From NCBI GenBank assembly GCA_024636425.1, contig JAGXHB010000225.1, positions 1 through 8,900 on the forward strand: a stretch of 8,900 bases of DNA. The letters run 5' to 3'. This document shows positions 1 through 6,363 of the stretch, in pieces; the stretch's first letter is position 1, and the number at the start of each line of letters is the position of its first letter. Below the pieces are notes generated by a model, which did not search any database, was not told the DNA's origin, and saw only the letters and a program-made list of their open reading frames with translations. The position numbers were made by a program, and so were the translations under genes. The DNA is from Roseobacter sp. (GTDB lineage: Bacteria; Pseudomonadota; Alphaproteobacteria; Rhodobacterales; Rhodobacteraceae).

Positions 1-906
1 GACGGCGAGATCAAGGCCGCCCGCGCCGCCGAGGCCTTTGGCGTGCCCTTCACCCTGTCCACCATGTCGATCAATTCGATCGAGGATGTCGCGGAAGCGA
101 CGACCAAGCCGTTCTGGTTCCAGCTTTATACCATGCGCGACGGGGATTATGTCGCGCGCCTGATCCAGCGGGCCAAGGACGCGAAATGCTCGGCGCTGGT
201 CATCACACTGGATCTGCAAATTCTCGGGCAGCGGCACAAGGATCTGAAAAACGGCCTCTCCGCTCCGCCCAAGCTGACCGCCAAGACCATCGCCAATCTG
301 GCGACGAAATGGTCATGGGGGATCGAGATGCTCGGGGCAAAGCGGCGGCATTTCGGCAATATCGTGGGCCACGTCCACGGTGTTGACGACACGGCCAATC
401 TGGGTGCCTGGACGGCAGAGCAGTTCGACCCCACGCTCGACTGGGGCAAGATCGCCAAGCTCAAGGAACAATGGGGCGGCAAGGTCATCCTCAAGGGGAT
501 ACTGGACGCGGAAGACGCGAAGATGGCACTTCAGGTCGGTGCGGATGCAATCATCGTCAGCAACCACGGCGGGCGTCAGCTTGACGGGGCGATCAGTTCG
601 ATCCGCGCGCTGCCGTCGATCCTCGAGGCTGTGGGCGATCAGATCGAGGTGCATCTTGATAGCGGCATCCGCTCAGGTCAGGACGTGCTCAAGGCGATGG
701 CGATGGGGGCCAAAGGCACCTATATCGGGCGCGCCTTCATCTACGGTCTCGGCGCTATGGGTCAAAAGGGCGTGACGACCGCGCTGGAGGTTATCCACAA
801 GGAGCTGGATCTGACCATGGCGCTGTGTGGCGAAACCTCGGTTCAAGCGCTCGGGCGTCATAACCTGCTGATCCCCAAGGGGTTCGAAGGCGACTGGCAG
901 GACTAG
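1..906 (+). CDS. lldD: FMN-dependent alpha-hydroxy-acid dehydrogenase (L-lactate dehydrogenase type), 5' end missing
   Basis: This enzyme family oxidises L-2-hydroxy acids such as L-lactate to the 2-oxo acid using FMN and usually passes electrons to the respiratory quinone pool. The reading frame is open from base 1, so the start lies left of the window. About 301 C-terminal residues are visible out of a usual length of about 380-390. Family landmarks are plain, counting from the first visible codon: FQLY (about 40-43) with the FMN/substrate tyrosine, TLD...R (about 69-78), the barrel lysine in ILKGIL (about 165), the catalytic histidine in SNHGGRQLDG (about 187-196), and the DSGIRSG plus GAKGTYIGRAF segments that hold the FMN phosphate (about 220-246). 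The barrel is complete to its end and stops at TAG 904-906. The gene converges on the MFS gene with a 4-bp gap. The family assignment is firm. Lactate as substrate is inferred, and glycolate or mandelate oxidisers look similar. The symbol is therefore provisional. Confidence 0.9.
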   Translation, partial: DGEIKAARAAEAFGVPFTLSTMSINSIEDVAEATTKPFWFQLYTMRDGDYVARLIQRAKDAKCSALVITLDLQILGQRHKDLKNGLSAPPKLTAKTIANLATKWSWGIEMLGAKRRHFGNIVGHVHGVDDTANLGAWTAEQFDPTLDWGKIAKLKEQWGGKVILKGILDAEDAKMALQVGADAIIVSNHGGRQLDGAISSIRALPSILEAVGDQIEVHLDSGIRSGQDVLKAMAMGAKGTYIGRAFIYGLGAMGQKGVTTALEVIHKELDLTMALCGETSVQALGRHNLLIPKGFEGDWQD

Positions 907-918
907 GCTGCTAGGCTG
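903..918. repeat. Tandem 8-bp duplication holding both convergent stop codons
   Basis: CTAGGCTG occurs twice back to back (903-910 and 911-918). The palindromic CTAG gives TAG on both strands. The first copy supplies the stop of the + strand dehydrogenase, and the second supplies the stop of the - strand MFS transporter. No hairpin with a T-run is visible between the two genes, so transcription termination here is not explained by an intrinsic terminator. Confidence 0.8.
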
Positions 919-2053
919 TCTTGCGTGTCAGCGCGGGAATCAGGGTAAAGCCCACGACCACCAGAATGGCTGCGATTGTCAGGAATGACACGCGCAGCCC
1001 CAACCCTTCGGAGACCAGCCCCATCAGGGGAGGTCCGCAGAAAAAGGCACCATATCCCAGAACCGATACCCTGCTGATCGCCGCCAGCCGCTGCGATTGC
1101 GGCACGGCGCTGCCCACCAGCGCCAGCGCCAAAGGTACGACAACCGAAATGCCAAGCCCGGCCAGCGAAAATCCGGCCAGCGCGATGCCAACGGTCGGGG
1201 CAAGCCCCGCAACGACCATGCCGACGGCAGACACCAGACAGGCAAGCGTCAGCAGATATTGTTCGCGCATGAACCGTGCCAGCGCGTGCCCGCCCAGACG
1301 GCCAAACCCCATCGTGAGCCCCAGCAACGCGGGCCCAAGGGCCCCCTCTTTCGCGTCACCGCCAAGAGTGCGTTCCAGATGCAGGGCAGACCAGCCTTCT
1401 GCCGACGCTTCGGCCAGAAAGCCAAAGAACACAACGCCGCCCGCAAGCCAGATCAACGCCGTCGGAAAGCCAGCCGGTGGGGGCGCATCAAGATCGGCGG
1501 GGGCGGGTTTGACCCCCAGCGTCACCATCCCAAGGGCCAGCAGGACCACCAGAAGAATCAGCAGTATCGCAGAGGGGGCATAGCCCGCCTCACGCAAGAA
1601 CCCGACCGACAACGCCGCACCGGCATAGACAAACGAATAAAGCCCGTGGTTCAGATTCATCAGACTGCGGCCGGTCTGCGCCTCGATTTCCGCGATGCGC
1701 GCATTGACCAGCACATCGCTGATCCCCGACCCCGCAGATGCAATCAGCAAGGCAAAGCCCAACCACATCAGCGTGGGTGACGCCCCTGCCCCGAACATGC
1801 CCACGCCGATCATCGCTATGCTGATCGGCAAGGCCCAACCGCCCGCAAGCCTTTGTGTCATAGGCGCAAGCCACATCGCGGCAACAGCACCCAGCGACGC
1901 ACCAAGCACGACAAGGCCATAAGCACCGTCCGACGCAGCGACGTTGGCCTTGATCACCGGCATCAGCGCGAAATAGCTGGCCCACGCGGCACCGATCGCC
2001 GCGAACCCCGCCAAAGTCTTGCGCGACAGCCAAAGATCATGTTTCAAGCCCAT
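911..2053 (-). CDS. MFS transporter, YbjJ/FucP-like
   Basis: This is a multipass inner-membrane transporter of the major facilitator superfamily; its substrate is unknown. From the chosen start it has 380 residues, mostly hydrophobic, with about 12 predicted membrane segments and a polar Pro/Asp-rich linker mid-protein (KPAPADLDAPPP), which is the usual central loop. The segment around SDVLVNARIAEIE...NLNHGLYS and the later EGWSALHLER resemble the YbjJ-type branch of MFS; this is pattern recognition, not an alignment. I chose ATG at 2053 because AAGGG lies 6 nt upstream (2060-2064) and the protein then begins just before the first membrane helix. An in-frame GTG at 2116 would add 21 basic residues but has no clear ribosome site. 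The gene is divergent from rplY and convergent with the dehydrogenase. A role in carboxylate or sugar transport is possible but not shown. Confidence 0.85.
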   Translation of the reverse strand: MGLKHDLWLSRKTLAGFAAIGAAWASYFALMPVIKANVAASDGAYGLVVLGASLGAVAAMWLAPMTQRLAGGWALPISIAMIGVGMFGAGASPTLMWLGFALLIASAGSGISDVLVNARIAEIEAQTGRSLMNLNHGLYSFVYAGAALSVGFLREAGYAPSAILLILLVVLLALGMVTLGVKPAPADLDAPPPAGFPTALIWLAGGVVFFGFLAEASAEGWSALHLERTLGGDAKEGALGPALLGLTMGFGRLGGHALARFMREQYLLTLACLVSAVGMVVAGLAPTVGIALAGFSLAGLGISVVVPLALALVGSAVPQSQRLAAISRVSVLGYGAFFCGPPLMGLVSEGLGLRVSFLTIAAILVVVGFTLIPALTRKTA

Positions 2054-2110
2054 GCGCAGCCCTTGCCACGGTCCTTGACGAAAGCCAAGACGCCCGCGTT
2101 CTTTTGGTCT

Positions 2111-2138
2111 TTTCACAGCGATAAAACCCGTCTATACG
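2111..2138 (+). promoter_or_regulatory. Candidate sigma-70 promoter for rplY
   Basis: A -35-like TTTCAC (2111-2116) and a -10-like TATACG (2133-2138) are separated by 16 nt. Transcription would start near 2145, giving a leader of about 55 nt that opens with the hairpin at 2150-2178. The boxes are imperfect and the call is by eye. Confidence 0.35.
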
Positions 2139-2149
2139 CGCGGTTTCAC

Positions 2150-2178
2150 GCGGACATACAGCCTTGGAGGATGTCCGC
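2150..2178 (+). promoter_or_regulatory. Stem-loop in the rplY 5' leader
   Basis: GCGGACAT (2150-2157) is perfectly complementary to ATGTCCGC (2171-2178), with 13 nt between. Inside, CCT (2162-2164) can pair with AGG (2168-2170) around a TGG loop, leaving a 4-nt bulge on the left. There is no T-run after it, so it is not a terminator. It ends 12 nt before the rplY ribosome site. A role in regulation of L25 synthesis is only inferred. Confidence 0.45.
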
Positions 2179-2190
2179 CCTAAACATATT

Positions 2191-2194
2191 GGAG
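2191..2194 (+). promoter_or_regulatory. Ribosome binding site of rplY
   Basis: GGAG followed by a 6-nt spacer to ATG 2201 fixes the L25 start. A second in-frame ATG at 2171 is directly abutted by GGAGG (2166-2170), which is too close to act as its Shine-Dalgarno sequence. Confidence 0.75.
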
Positions 2195-2200
2195 ATTAAA

Positions 2201-2866
2201 ATGGCTGGAGAGATTCCTGATCTTGAAGCTTTCGTACGGACGGGGACAGGCAAGGGCGCCGCTCGTCAGGCACGTCGCGGCGGCATGGTGCCGGGTATCG
2301 TGTTCGGCGGTGACGTCGATCCGCTGCCGATCAACCTTGATTTCAACAAGCTGCTGACCAAGTTGCGCGCGGGCCGGTTCAAGGCAACGCTGTTCAACCT
2401 CAAGGTTGAAGGCCACGATGATGTTCGTGTGATCTGCCGCGATGTTCAGCGTCACGTTGTCAAAGACCTGCCAACGCATGTCGATTTCATGCGCCTGCGT
2501 CGCACCACCAAGATCAACCTGTTCATTCAGGTCGAAGTCACCGGTGAGGAAGAATGCCCCGGCCTGAAAAAGGGCGGTGTTCTGACTCTGGTCCGTCCAG
2601 AAGTCGAACTGCTGGTGACAGCGGGCGATATTCCCAACCACATCACCATCGATATTTCCGAGCTGGAAATCGGGGACAGCCTGACCATTTCGAGCGTAAA
2701 GCTGCCCGACGGCTCCAAAGCCGTGATCGACCGTGACTTTGTGATTGCGCAGGTTTCCGCGCCTTCGGGTCTGGCCAGCCAGGATGATGACGACGAAGAT
2801 GAAGATGTCGCAGCAGACGAAGTACCGACATCGGAAATGGGCGCACCAGACGGTGAAGAGTCCTAA
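2201..2866 (+). CDS. rplY: 50S ribosomal protein L25 / general stress protein Ctc
   Basis: L25 binds 5S rRNA in the central protuberance of the 50S subunit. This is the long CTC/TL5 form (221 residues) rather than the short E. coli form of about 94 residues. The N-terminal L25 domain is about residues 6-97, with the RNA-binding start GTGKGAARQARRGG (15-28) and VPGIVFGG (30-37). The C-terminal TL5-type beta domain is about 103-187, with ECPGLKKGGVL (118-128). A highly acidic tail follows (from about 194, DDDDEDED). The start at ATG 2201 fits the conserved MAGEIPDL opening and the GGAG site upstream. The frame stays open far upstream, but that stretch runs antisense through the MFS gene and shows no family similarity. 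The gene is followed by an intrinsic terminator and then pth, a neighbour pairing common in bacteria. The acidic tail is usual in this lineage and presumably flexible. Confidence 0.97.
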   Translation: MAGEIPDLEAFVRTGTGKGAARQARRGGMVPGIVFGGDVDPLPINLDFNKLLTKLRAGRFKATLFNLKVEGHDDVRVICRDVQRHVVKDLPTHVDFMRLRRTTKINLFIQVEVTGEEECPGLKKGGVLTLVRPEVELLVTAGDIPNHITIDISELEIGDSLTISSVKLPDGSKAVIDRDFVIAQVSAPSGLASQDDDDEDEDVAADEVPTSEMGAPDGEES

Positions 2867-2903
2867 GACCAATCCGATTGCGCCAATGCGCATAGGGATG
2901 GAA

Positions 2904-2937
2904 ACGGGGTCGCCAGTGGCGGCCCCGTATTTTGTTT
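2904..2937 (+). terminator. Intrinsic terminator after rplY
   Basis: An 11-bp GC-rich stem with one G-T pair (left arm from ACGGGG at 2904, right arm ending CCCCGT at 2928) closes a 3-nt loop and is followed by ATTTTGTTT. It lies 38 nt after the rplY stop and separates rplY from pth. Confidence 0.85.
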
Positions 2938-2991
2938 GGCATACCGGTTTGATAGGTTTGTCAGACTGGACGCGCAGAAAGGGAGACGGCG

Positions 2992-3702
2992 ATGAAACTG
3001 ATCGTAGGGCTTGGCAATCCGGGCGCGAAATACGCCCGCAACCGGCATAACATCGGTTTCATGGCGCTCGACCGCATTGCCGAAGATCACGGCTTTGCCC
3101 CCTGGAAGTCAAAGCATCAAGGCGTCACCACCGAAGGGCGGTTCGGCGCGGAACGCGCGGTGTTGCTCAAGCCTGAGACATTCATGAACAATTCCGGCCA
3201 GTCCGTGCAGGCCGCAATGCGGTTTCACAAACTGGAACCTTCCGATGTGATCGTGCTGCACGACGAAATCGACCTCGCCCCCGGCAAGGTCAAATGCAAG
3301 ACGGGCGGCGGCCATGCGGGCCACAACGGCTTGCGTTCGATCCACGCGCATATCGGGCCGGACTATGACCGCGTGCGCCTTGGCGTGGGCCATCCCGGTC
3401 ACAAGGACGCGGTGCCCGGATATGTGTTGCGCGATTTCCCCAAAGCAGATGAGGGCTGGCTTGATGATGTATTGCGTGGCATCAGTGACGGCGCGCCTGA
3501 GCTGGCGCGCGGTGATACGTCGAAATTCATGAATGCGGTTGCGCTGCGCGTGGCCCCGCCCCGGTCTGGTACCGGCAAACATAAACCTGCCGACCCCGCC
3601 CCCCCGACTGACACCGTGACTGATCCGGTCCCCAAGACCGCACCAGCCCCCCAAAAGGATACCCGCAGCGCCATGCAAAAACTGATGGACCGCTTCAAAT
3701 GA
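2992..3702 (+). CDS. pth: Peptidyl-tRNA hydrolase with Pro/Ala-rich C-terminal tail
   Basis: The enzyme cleaves the ester bond of peptidyl-tRNA dropped from stalled ribosomes, recycling tRNA in the cytoplasm. The Pth fold covers residues 1 to about 187: IVGLGNPG (4-11), the catalytic His19 in NRHNIGF, FMNNSG (64-69), Asp91 in HDEIDL, and GGGHAGHNGLRS (105-116) with the substrate-binding Asn112. All key residues are present. Total length is 236, against about 190 for typical bacterial Pth. The extra part is a Pro/Ala/Thr-rich linker (about 188-224) ending in a short basic helix (TRSAMQKLMDRFK). ATG 2992 is preceded by GGGAG 6 nt upstream. I saw no convincing promoter between the rplY terminator and this start. 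The stop overlaps the next gene's start by 4 nt (ATGA), implying translational coupling. Confidence 0.97.
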   Translation: MKLIVGLGNPGAKYARNRHNIGFMALDRIAEDHGFAPWKSKHQGVTTEGRFGAERAVLLKPETFMNNSGQSVQAAMRFHKLEPSDVIVLHDEIDLAPGKVKCKTGGGHAGHNGLRSIHAHIGPDYDRVRLGVGHPGHKDAVPGYVLRDFPKADEGWLDDVLRGISDGAPELARGDTSKFMNAVALRVAPPRSGTGKHKPADPAPPTDTVTDPVPKTAPAPQKDTRSAMQKLMDRFK

Positions 3703-4733
3703 CGCTGCGCAAGGCGTTCGAGGATCAGGCCAGCGCCTGCTCCGATCTCGGCTCACCCTTCATGGCTCAGCTGATGGGCGTTCTCGCAAGGGATTGGCCC
3801 ACCGACAGCGCACTGGGAAGAAAATTCGCCACCGTCGCGGGCGATATGGGCCCGAAAGGGGCATCCTTGCCGCTCCGGATCGCAGGCGGTCTTCATGCGC
3901 TGGTCATCAGCCGCAAGGCCCTCGGACTGGTCGCGGTCTATCCGCCGAACACCCCCACCGACGCCGCCCTGTCACTGGCCGTGCTTGACGCGCTTGCCAC
4001 GCACGAGGCTTTCCTGATCGACTGGGTGGACAGCGCTCCACAGACAAACGACGTGCGCCGTTCGGCGGCGTTGATCGCGGGTGCCCGCGTGGCTGTGCAG
4101 CATTTCAATTTGCCCATACATCTGTCGGAGCTTGGGGCCAGTGGCGGGCTGAACCTGATGTGGGATCACTTCGCGCTTGAGATCGAGGGCAAGCGCTTCG
4201 GTCCGAACATGTCGACCATTCTGCTGTCGCCCGAATGGACAGGCCCGATGCCCCCTTCGGTCCAACCCCAGATTGAGAAGCGAAATGGCGTCGATCTGAA
4301 TCCGCTTGATCCGACACGACATGACCATCTGCTGCGCCTGATGGCGTACCTGTGGCCCGACCAGCCGGAACGCCTGCATCTGACGCGGTCGGCGGCATCT
4401 GTCGTCGACGTGCGGGTTCAGAAAGGCGACGCGATTGACTGGCTGGCCCGTCATCTGCCCGAAGCACCGCAGGACCGGCTTCACCTGATCCAGCACACGA
4501 TTGCTTGGCAGTACTTCTCCGCTGCGACGCAAGCGCGCGGCAAAGCCCTGATCGAGGCTGCGGGCAAACATGCGACGGCGCGTCGTCCTCTGGCATGGCT
4601 GTCGATGGAGGCTGACGAGACGGATAAACCAGGCGCGGCGCTTACCTTGCGGCTTTGGCCGGGAGACATCACGCTGCACTTGGCCCGCGTAGATTTCCAT
4701 GGCCGCTGGGTCGACTGGCAACACACCGCCTGA
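3699..4733 (+). CDS. DUF2332 domain-containing protein
   Basis: A 344-residue protein of the uncharacterised DUF2332 family. Features seen: an N-terminal helical part (about 1-100); SELGASGGLNLMWD (143-156), a Gly-rich segment after a strand that looks like motif I of Rossmann SAM-dependent methyltransferases; NPLDP...LLRLMAYLWPDQPERL (201-226), a signature of the family; LIQHTIAWQYF (263-273), where a methyltransferase motif IV/V strand would fall; and a C-terminal GRWVDW (335-340). There is no signal peptide or membrane segment, so it is probably cytoplasmic. The start ATG (3699-3701) overlaps the pth stop, so no separate ribosome site is needed. The family call is fairly secure. A methyltransferase-like role is inference only, and a degenerate non-catalytic fold is equally possible. 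Confidence 0.85.
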   Translation: MTLRKAFEDQASACSDLGSPFMAQLMGVLARDWPTDSALGRKFATVAGDMGPKGASLPLRIAGGLHALVISRKALGLVAVYPPNTPTDAALSLAVLDALATHEAFLIDWVDSAPQTNDVRRSAALIAGARVAVQHFNLPIHLSELGASGGLNLMWDHFALEIEGKRFGPNMSTILLSPEWTGPMPPSVQPQIEKRNGVDLNPLDPTRHDHLLRLMAYLWPDQPERLHLTRSAASVVDVRVQKGDAIDWLARHLPEAPQDRLHLIQHTIAWQYFSAATQARGKALIEAAGKHATARRPLAWLSMEADETDKPGAALTLRLWPGDITLHLARVDFHGRWVDWQHTA

Positions 4734-4786
4734 CGCAATGTTGCGCTGGCACGCGCCTGGTGGCTGTGGTTGGATGCCCCCAAACA

Positions 4787-4794
4787 AAGGGGAG
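4787..4794 (+). promoter_or_regulatory. Ribosome binding site that decides the serine hydrolase start
   Basis: AAGGGGAG ends 4 nt before ATG 4799. It favours this start over the in-frame open stretch reaching back to about 4655 inside the DUF2332 gene. The intergenic space 4734-4798 otherwise shows only a short CGCA/TGCG inverted repeat (4734-4745) without a T-run. Confidence 0.7.
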
Positions 4795-4798
4795 CGAC

Positions 4799-5971
4799 AT
4801 GCGGACATTCGGAAAATGGCTGGGGCGGATCCTGCTGGCGCTGGCGGTGGCCGCCGTGGTCGTCGGACTTTGGAAGCGGGACGAGATCACGCGTCTGATG
4901 GCGGTGAATTCGCTTTTTGCCGAAGACAAGATCGTGTCGAACTTCAGCCATATGGATCAGGCATTTCTGTCGACGCCGGTGCCGCGCGGCAACGGGCCAA
5001 CGGCTGAATTATCCTACGGTCCCGAATATGTCCTGCCAGAACAGGTCGATACCTGGATAGAGGCGCGCGATGTCACAGCATTGGTCGTGCTGAAAGACGG
5101 CGCAATCGTCTATGAAAACTACTTTCAGGGCACCCAACCCGAAGACCGCAGGATCAGTTGGTCCGTCGCCAAAAGCTATCTGTCGGCCCTTGTCGGTGTG
5201 CTGCTTGACGAAGGGGCCATCGCGTCGCTGGACGATCCGGTCACGCAATATGCGCCGTCGCTGACTGGCACCGCCTATGACGGGGCGACGATCCGCAACG
5301 TCCTGAACATGGCCAGCGGTGTCGTCTTTGATGAAGATTATCTCGACAAGGACTCCGACATCAACCGCATGGGCCGGGTGATCGCCCTTGGCGGCGAACT
5401 CGACACCTTCACCGCCAGCCTCGAGGAGCGCTTCACAGAACCGGGCAGCCAGTGGCAGTACGTCTCCATCGACACCCATGTCATCGGGATGGTGGTGCGT
5501 GGCGCAACAGAGCGATCCGTGCCCGACTTGCTGGGCGAGAAGATCATCGCCCCCATGGGGCTGGAGTACGAGCCATACTACCTGACCGATGGTGCGGGCG
5601 TCGCCTTTGTCCTTGGCGGGCTGAACCTGACGACACGCGACTATGCCCGCATGGGTCAGATGTTCCTGCAGGAAGGCCGGTATAACGGGCAACAGATCGT
5701 GCCCGCCGATTGGGTCGAAGCATCGACCGCGCCAAGTGCCCCGACCGCGCCGGATGCGATCCGATACGGCTATCAATGGTGGATTCCCAAGGGAGCGATT
5801 GAGGGCGAATTCATGGCCCGCGGTGTCTATGGTCAATACATCTACATCAACCGCGCTGCCGGTGTCGTGATTGCCACGAATGCCGCAGACCGCCGGTTTC
5901 GCGACGCCGGTGTCAGTGAACAGAACGTCGCGACCTTTCGCCAGATCGCAGACGCCCTAAAGGAGAACTGA
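4799..5971 (+). CDS. Membrane-anchored serine hydrolase, beta-lactamase / NylB-like family
   Basis: A 390-residue member of the class C beta-lactamase-like serine hydrolase family (penicillin-binding-protein fold). Residues 9-24 form one hydrophobic N-terminal helix after a basic start, so the protein is probably tethered with its catalytic domain in the periplasm. The active-site Ser-x-x-Lys is SVAK (S122, K125) in the setting ISWSVAKSYLSALVG. The second motif is YVS with Tyr221, and GVYGQY (342-347) sits where the third (K/H-T/S-G) motif belongs. The order and spacing Ser/Lys/Tyr resemble the nylon-oligomer hydrolase NylB, which has Ser112, Lys115 and Tyr215. This suggests amidase or esterase activity on an unknown substrate; beta-lactamase function should not be assumed. 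It follows DUF2332 by 65 nt, and its stop TGA overlaps the next ATG (TGATG). Confidence 0.9.
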   Translation: MRTFGKWLGRILLALAVAAVVVGLWKRDEITRLMAVNSLFAEDKIVSNFSHMDQAFLSTPVPRGNGPTAELSYGPEYVLPEQVDTWIEARDVTALVVLKDGAIVYENYFQGTQPEDRRISWSVAKSYLSALVGVLLDEGAIASLDDPVTQYAPSLTGTAYDGATIRNVLNMASGVVFDEDYLDKDSDINRMGRVIALGGELDTFTASLEERFTEPGSQWQYVSIDTHVIGMVVRGATERSVPDLLGEKIIAPMGLEYEPYYLTDGAGVAFVLGGLNLTTRDYARMGQMFLQEGRYNGQQIVPADWVEASTAPSAPTAPDAIRYGYQWWIPKGAIEGEFMARGVYGQYIYINRAAGVVIATNAADRRFRDAGVSEQNVATFRQIADALKEN

Positions 5972-6363
5972 TGGAACCCGAAGACAGCATCAACATCATG
6001 GGAGAGACCCTTCTGATTTGCGGCACAGACCCCGTCACCGGCTTTTTCCGCGACGGCCTGTGCAACACCTGTACCGCCGATCAAGGCAGCCATACCGTCT
6101 GCGCCATCATGACCGCAGAGTTTCTGGCGTTTTCAAAATACGTCGGCAATGATCTTAGCACACCACGGCCCGAGTTCGGGTTTGCAGGGCTGAACCCCGG
6201 TGATCCGTGGTGCCTGTGTGCAGGACGCTTCTTGCAAGCCGCCGAGGAAGGATGCGCGCCCAAGGTCCATCTTGCCGCAACCCATCGCCGCGCGCTCGAG
6301 ATTGTGCCGCTTGAGATCCTGACGGCACATGCGGCGGACCCGAAGGGGAAGGACACCCCATGA
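5971..6363 (+). CDS. DUF2237 family cysteine-rich protein
   Basis: A 130-residue protein of the uncharacterised DUF2237 family, at the family's usual length. Recognisable blocks: CGTDPVTGFFRDGLCNTC (17-34), GSHTVCAIMTAEFLAFS (39-55), GNDLSTPRPEFGFAGL (59-74), PGDPWCLCAGRF (77-87) and ATHRRALEIVPLE (103-115). Cysteines are at 17, 31, 34, 44, 81, 83 and 95, including a CxxC and a CxC pair. There is no signal peptide, so the protein should be cytoplasmic, and the cysteines could bind metal or act in redox chemistry (inference). The ATG overlaps the hydrolase stop by one base, with AAAGGAG (5959-5965) just upstream. Its own stop overlaps the next start (ATGA). Confidence 0.9.
   Translation: MEPEDSINIMGETLLICGTDPVTGFFRDGLCNTCTADQGSHTVCAIMTAEFLAFSKYVGNDLSTPRPEFGFAGLNPGDPWCLCAGRFLQAAEEGCAPKVHLAATHRRALEIVPLEILTAHAADPKGKDTP

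Noticed and set aside
921..1780. Long + strand open frames of about 220 codons across the MFS gene
   Set aside because: Arg/Pro/Ser-rich composition typical of shadow frames in GC-rich DNA; the minus strand frame encodes a coherent membrane protein.
1853..2200. Long in-frame upstream extension of rplY
   Set aside because: It is antisense to the MFS gene, has no L25 similarity, and the GGAG site plus the conserved MAGEIPDL opening fix the start at 2201.
2936..2964. TTGGCA near 2936 as the -35 of a pth promoter
   Set aside because: No acceptable -10 at 16-18 nt; left unannotated.
4734..4745. CGCAATGTTGCG as a terminator after DUF2332
   Set aside because: Only a 4-bp stem with a 4-nt loop and no T-run.
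3972..4808. 278-codon minus strand open frame opposite DUF2332
   Set aside because: Arg/Gln-rich shadow frame with no family similarity; the + strand gene has the DUF2332 signatures and the 4-nt overlap with pth.
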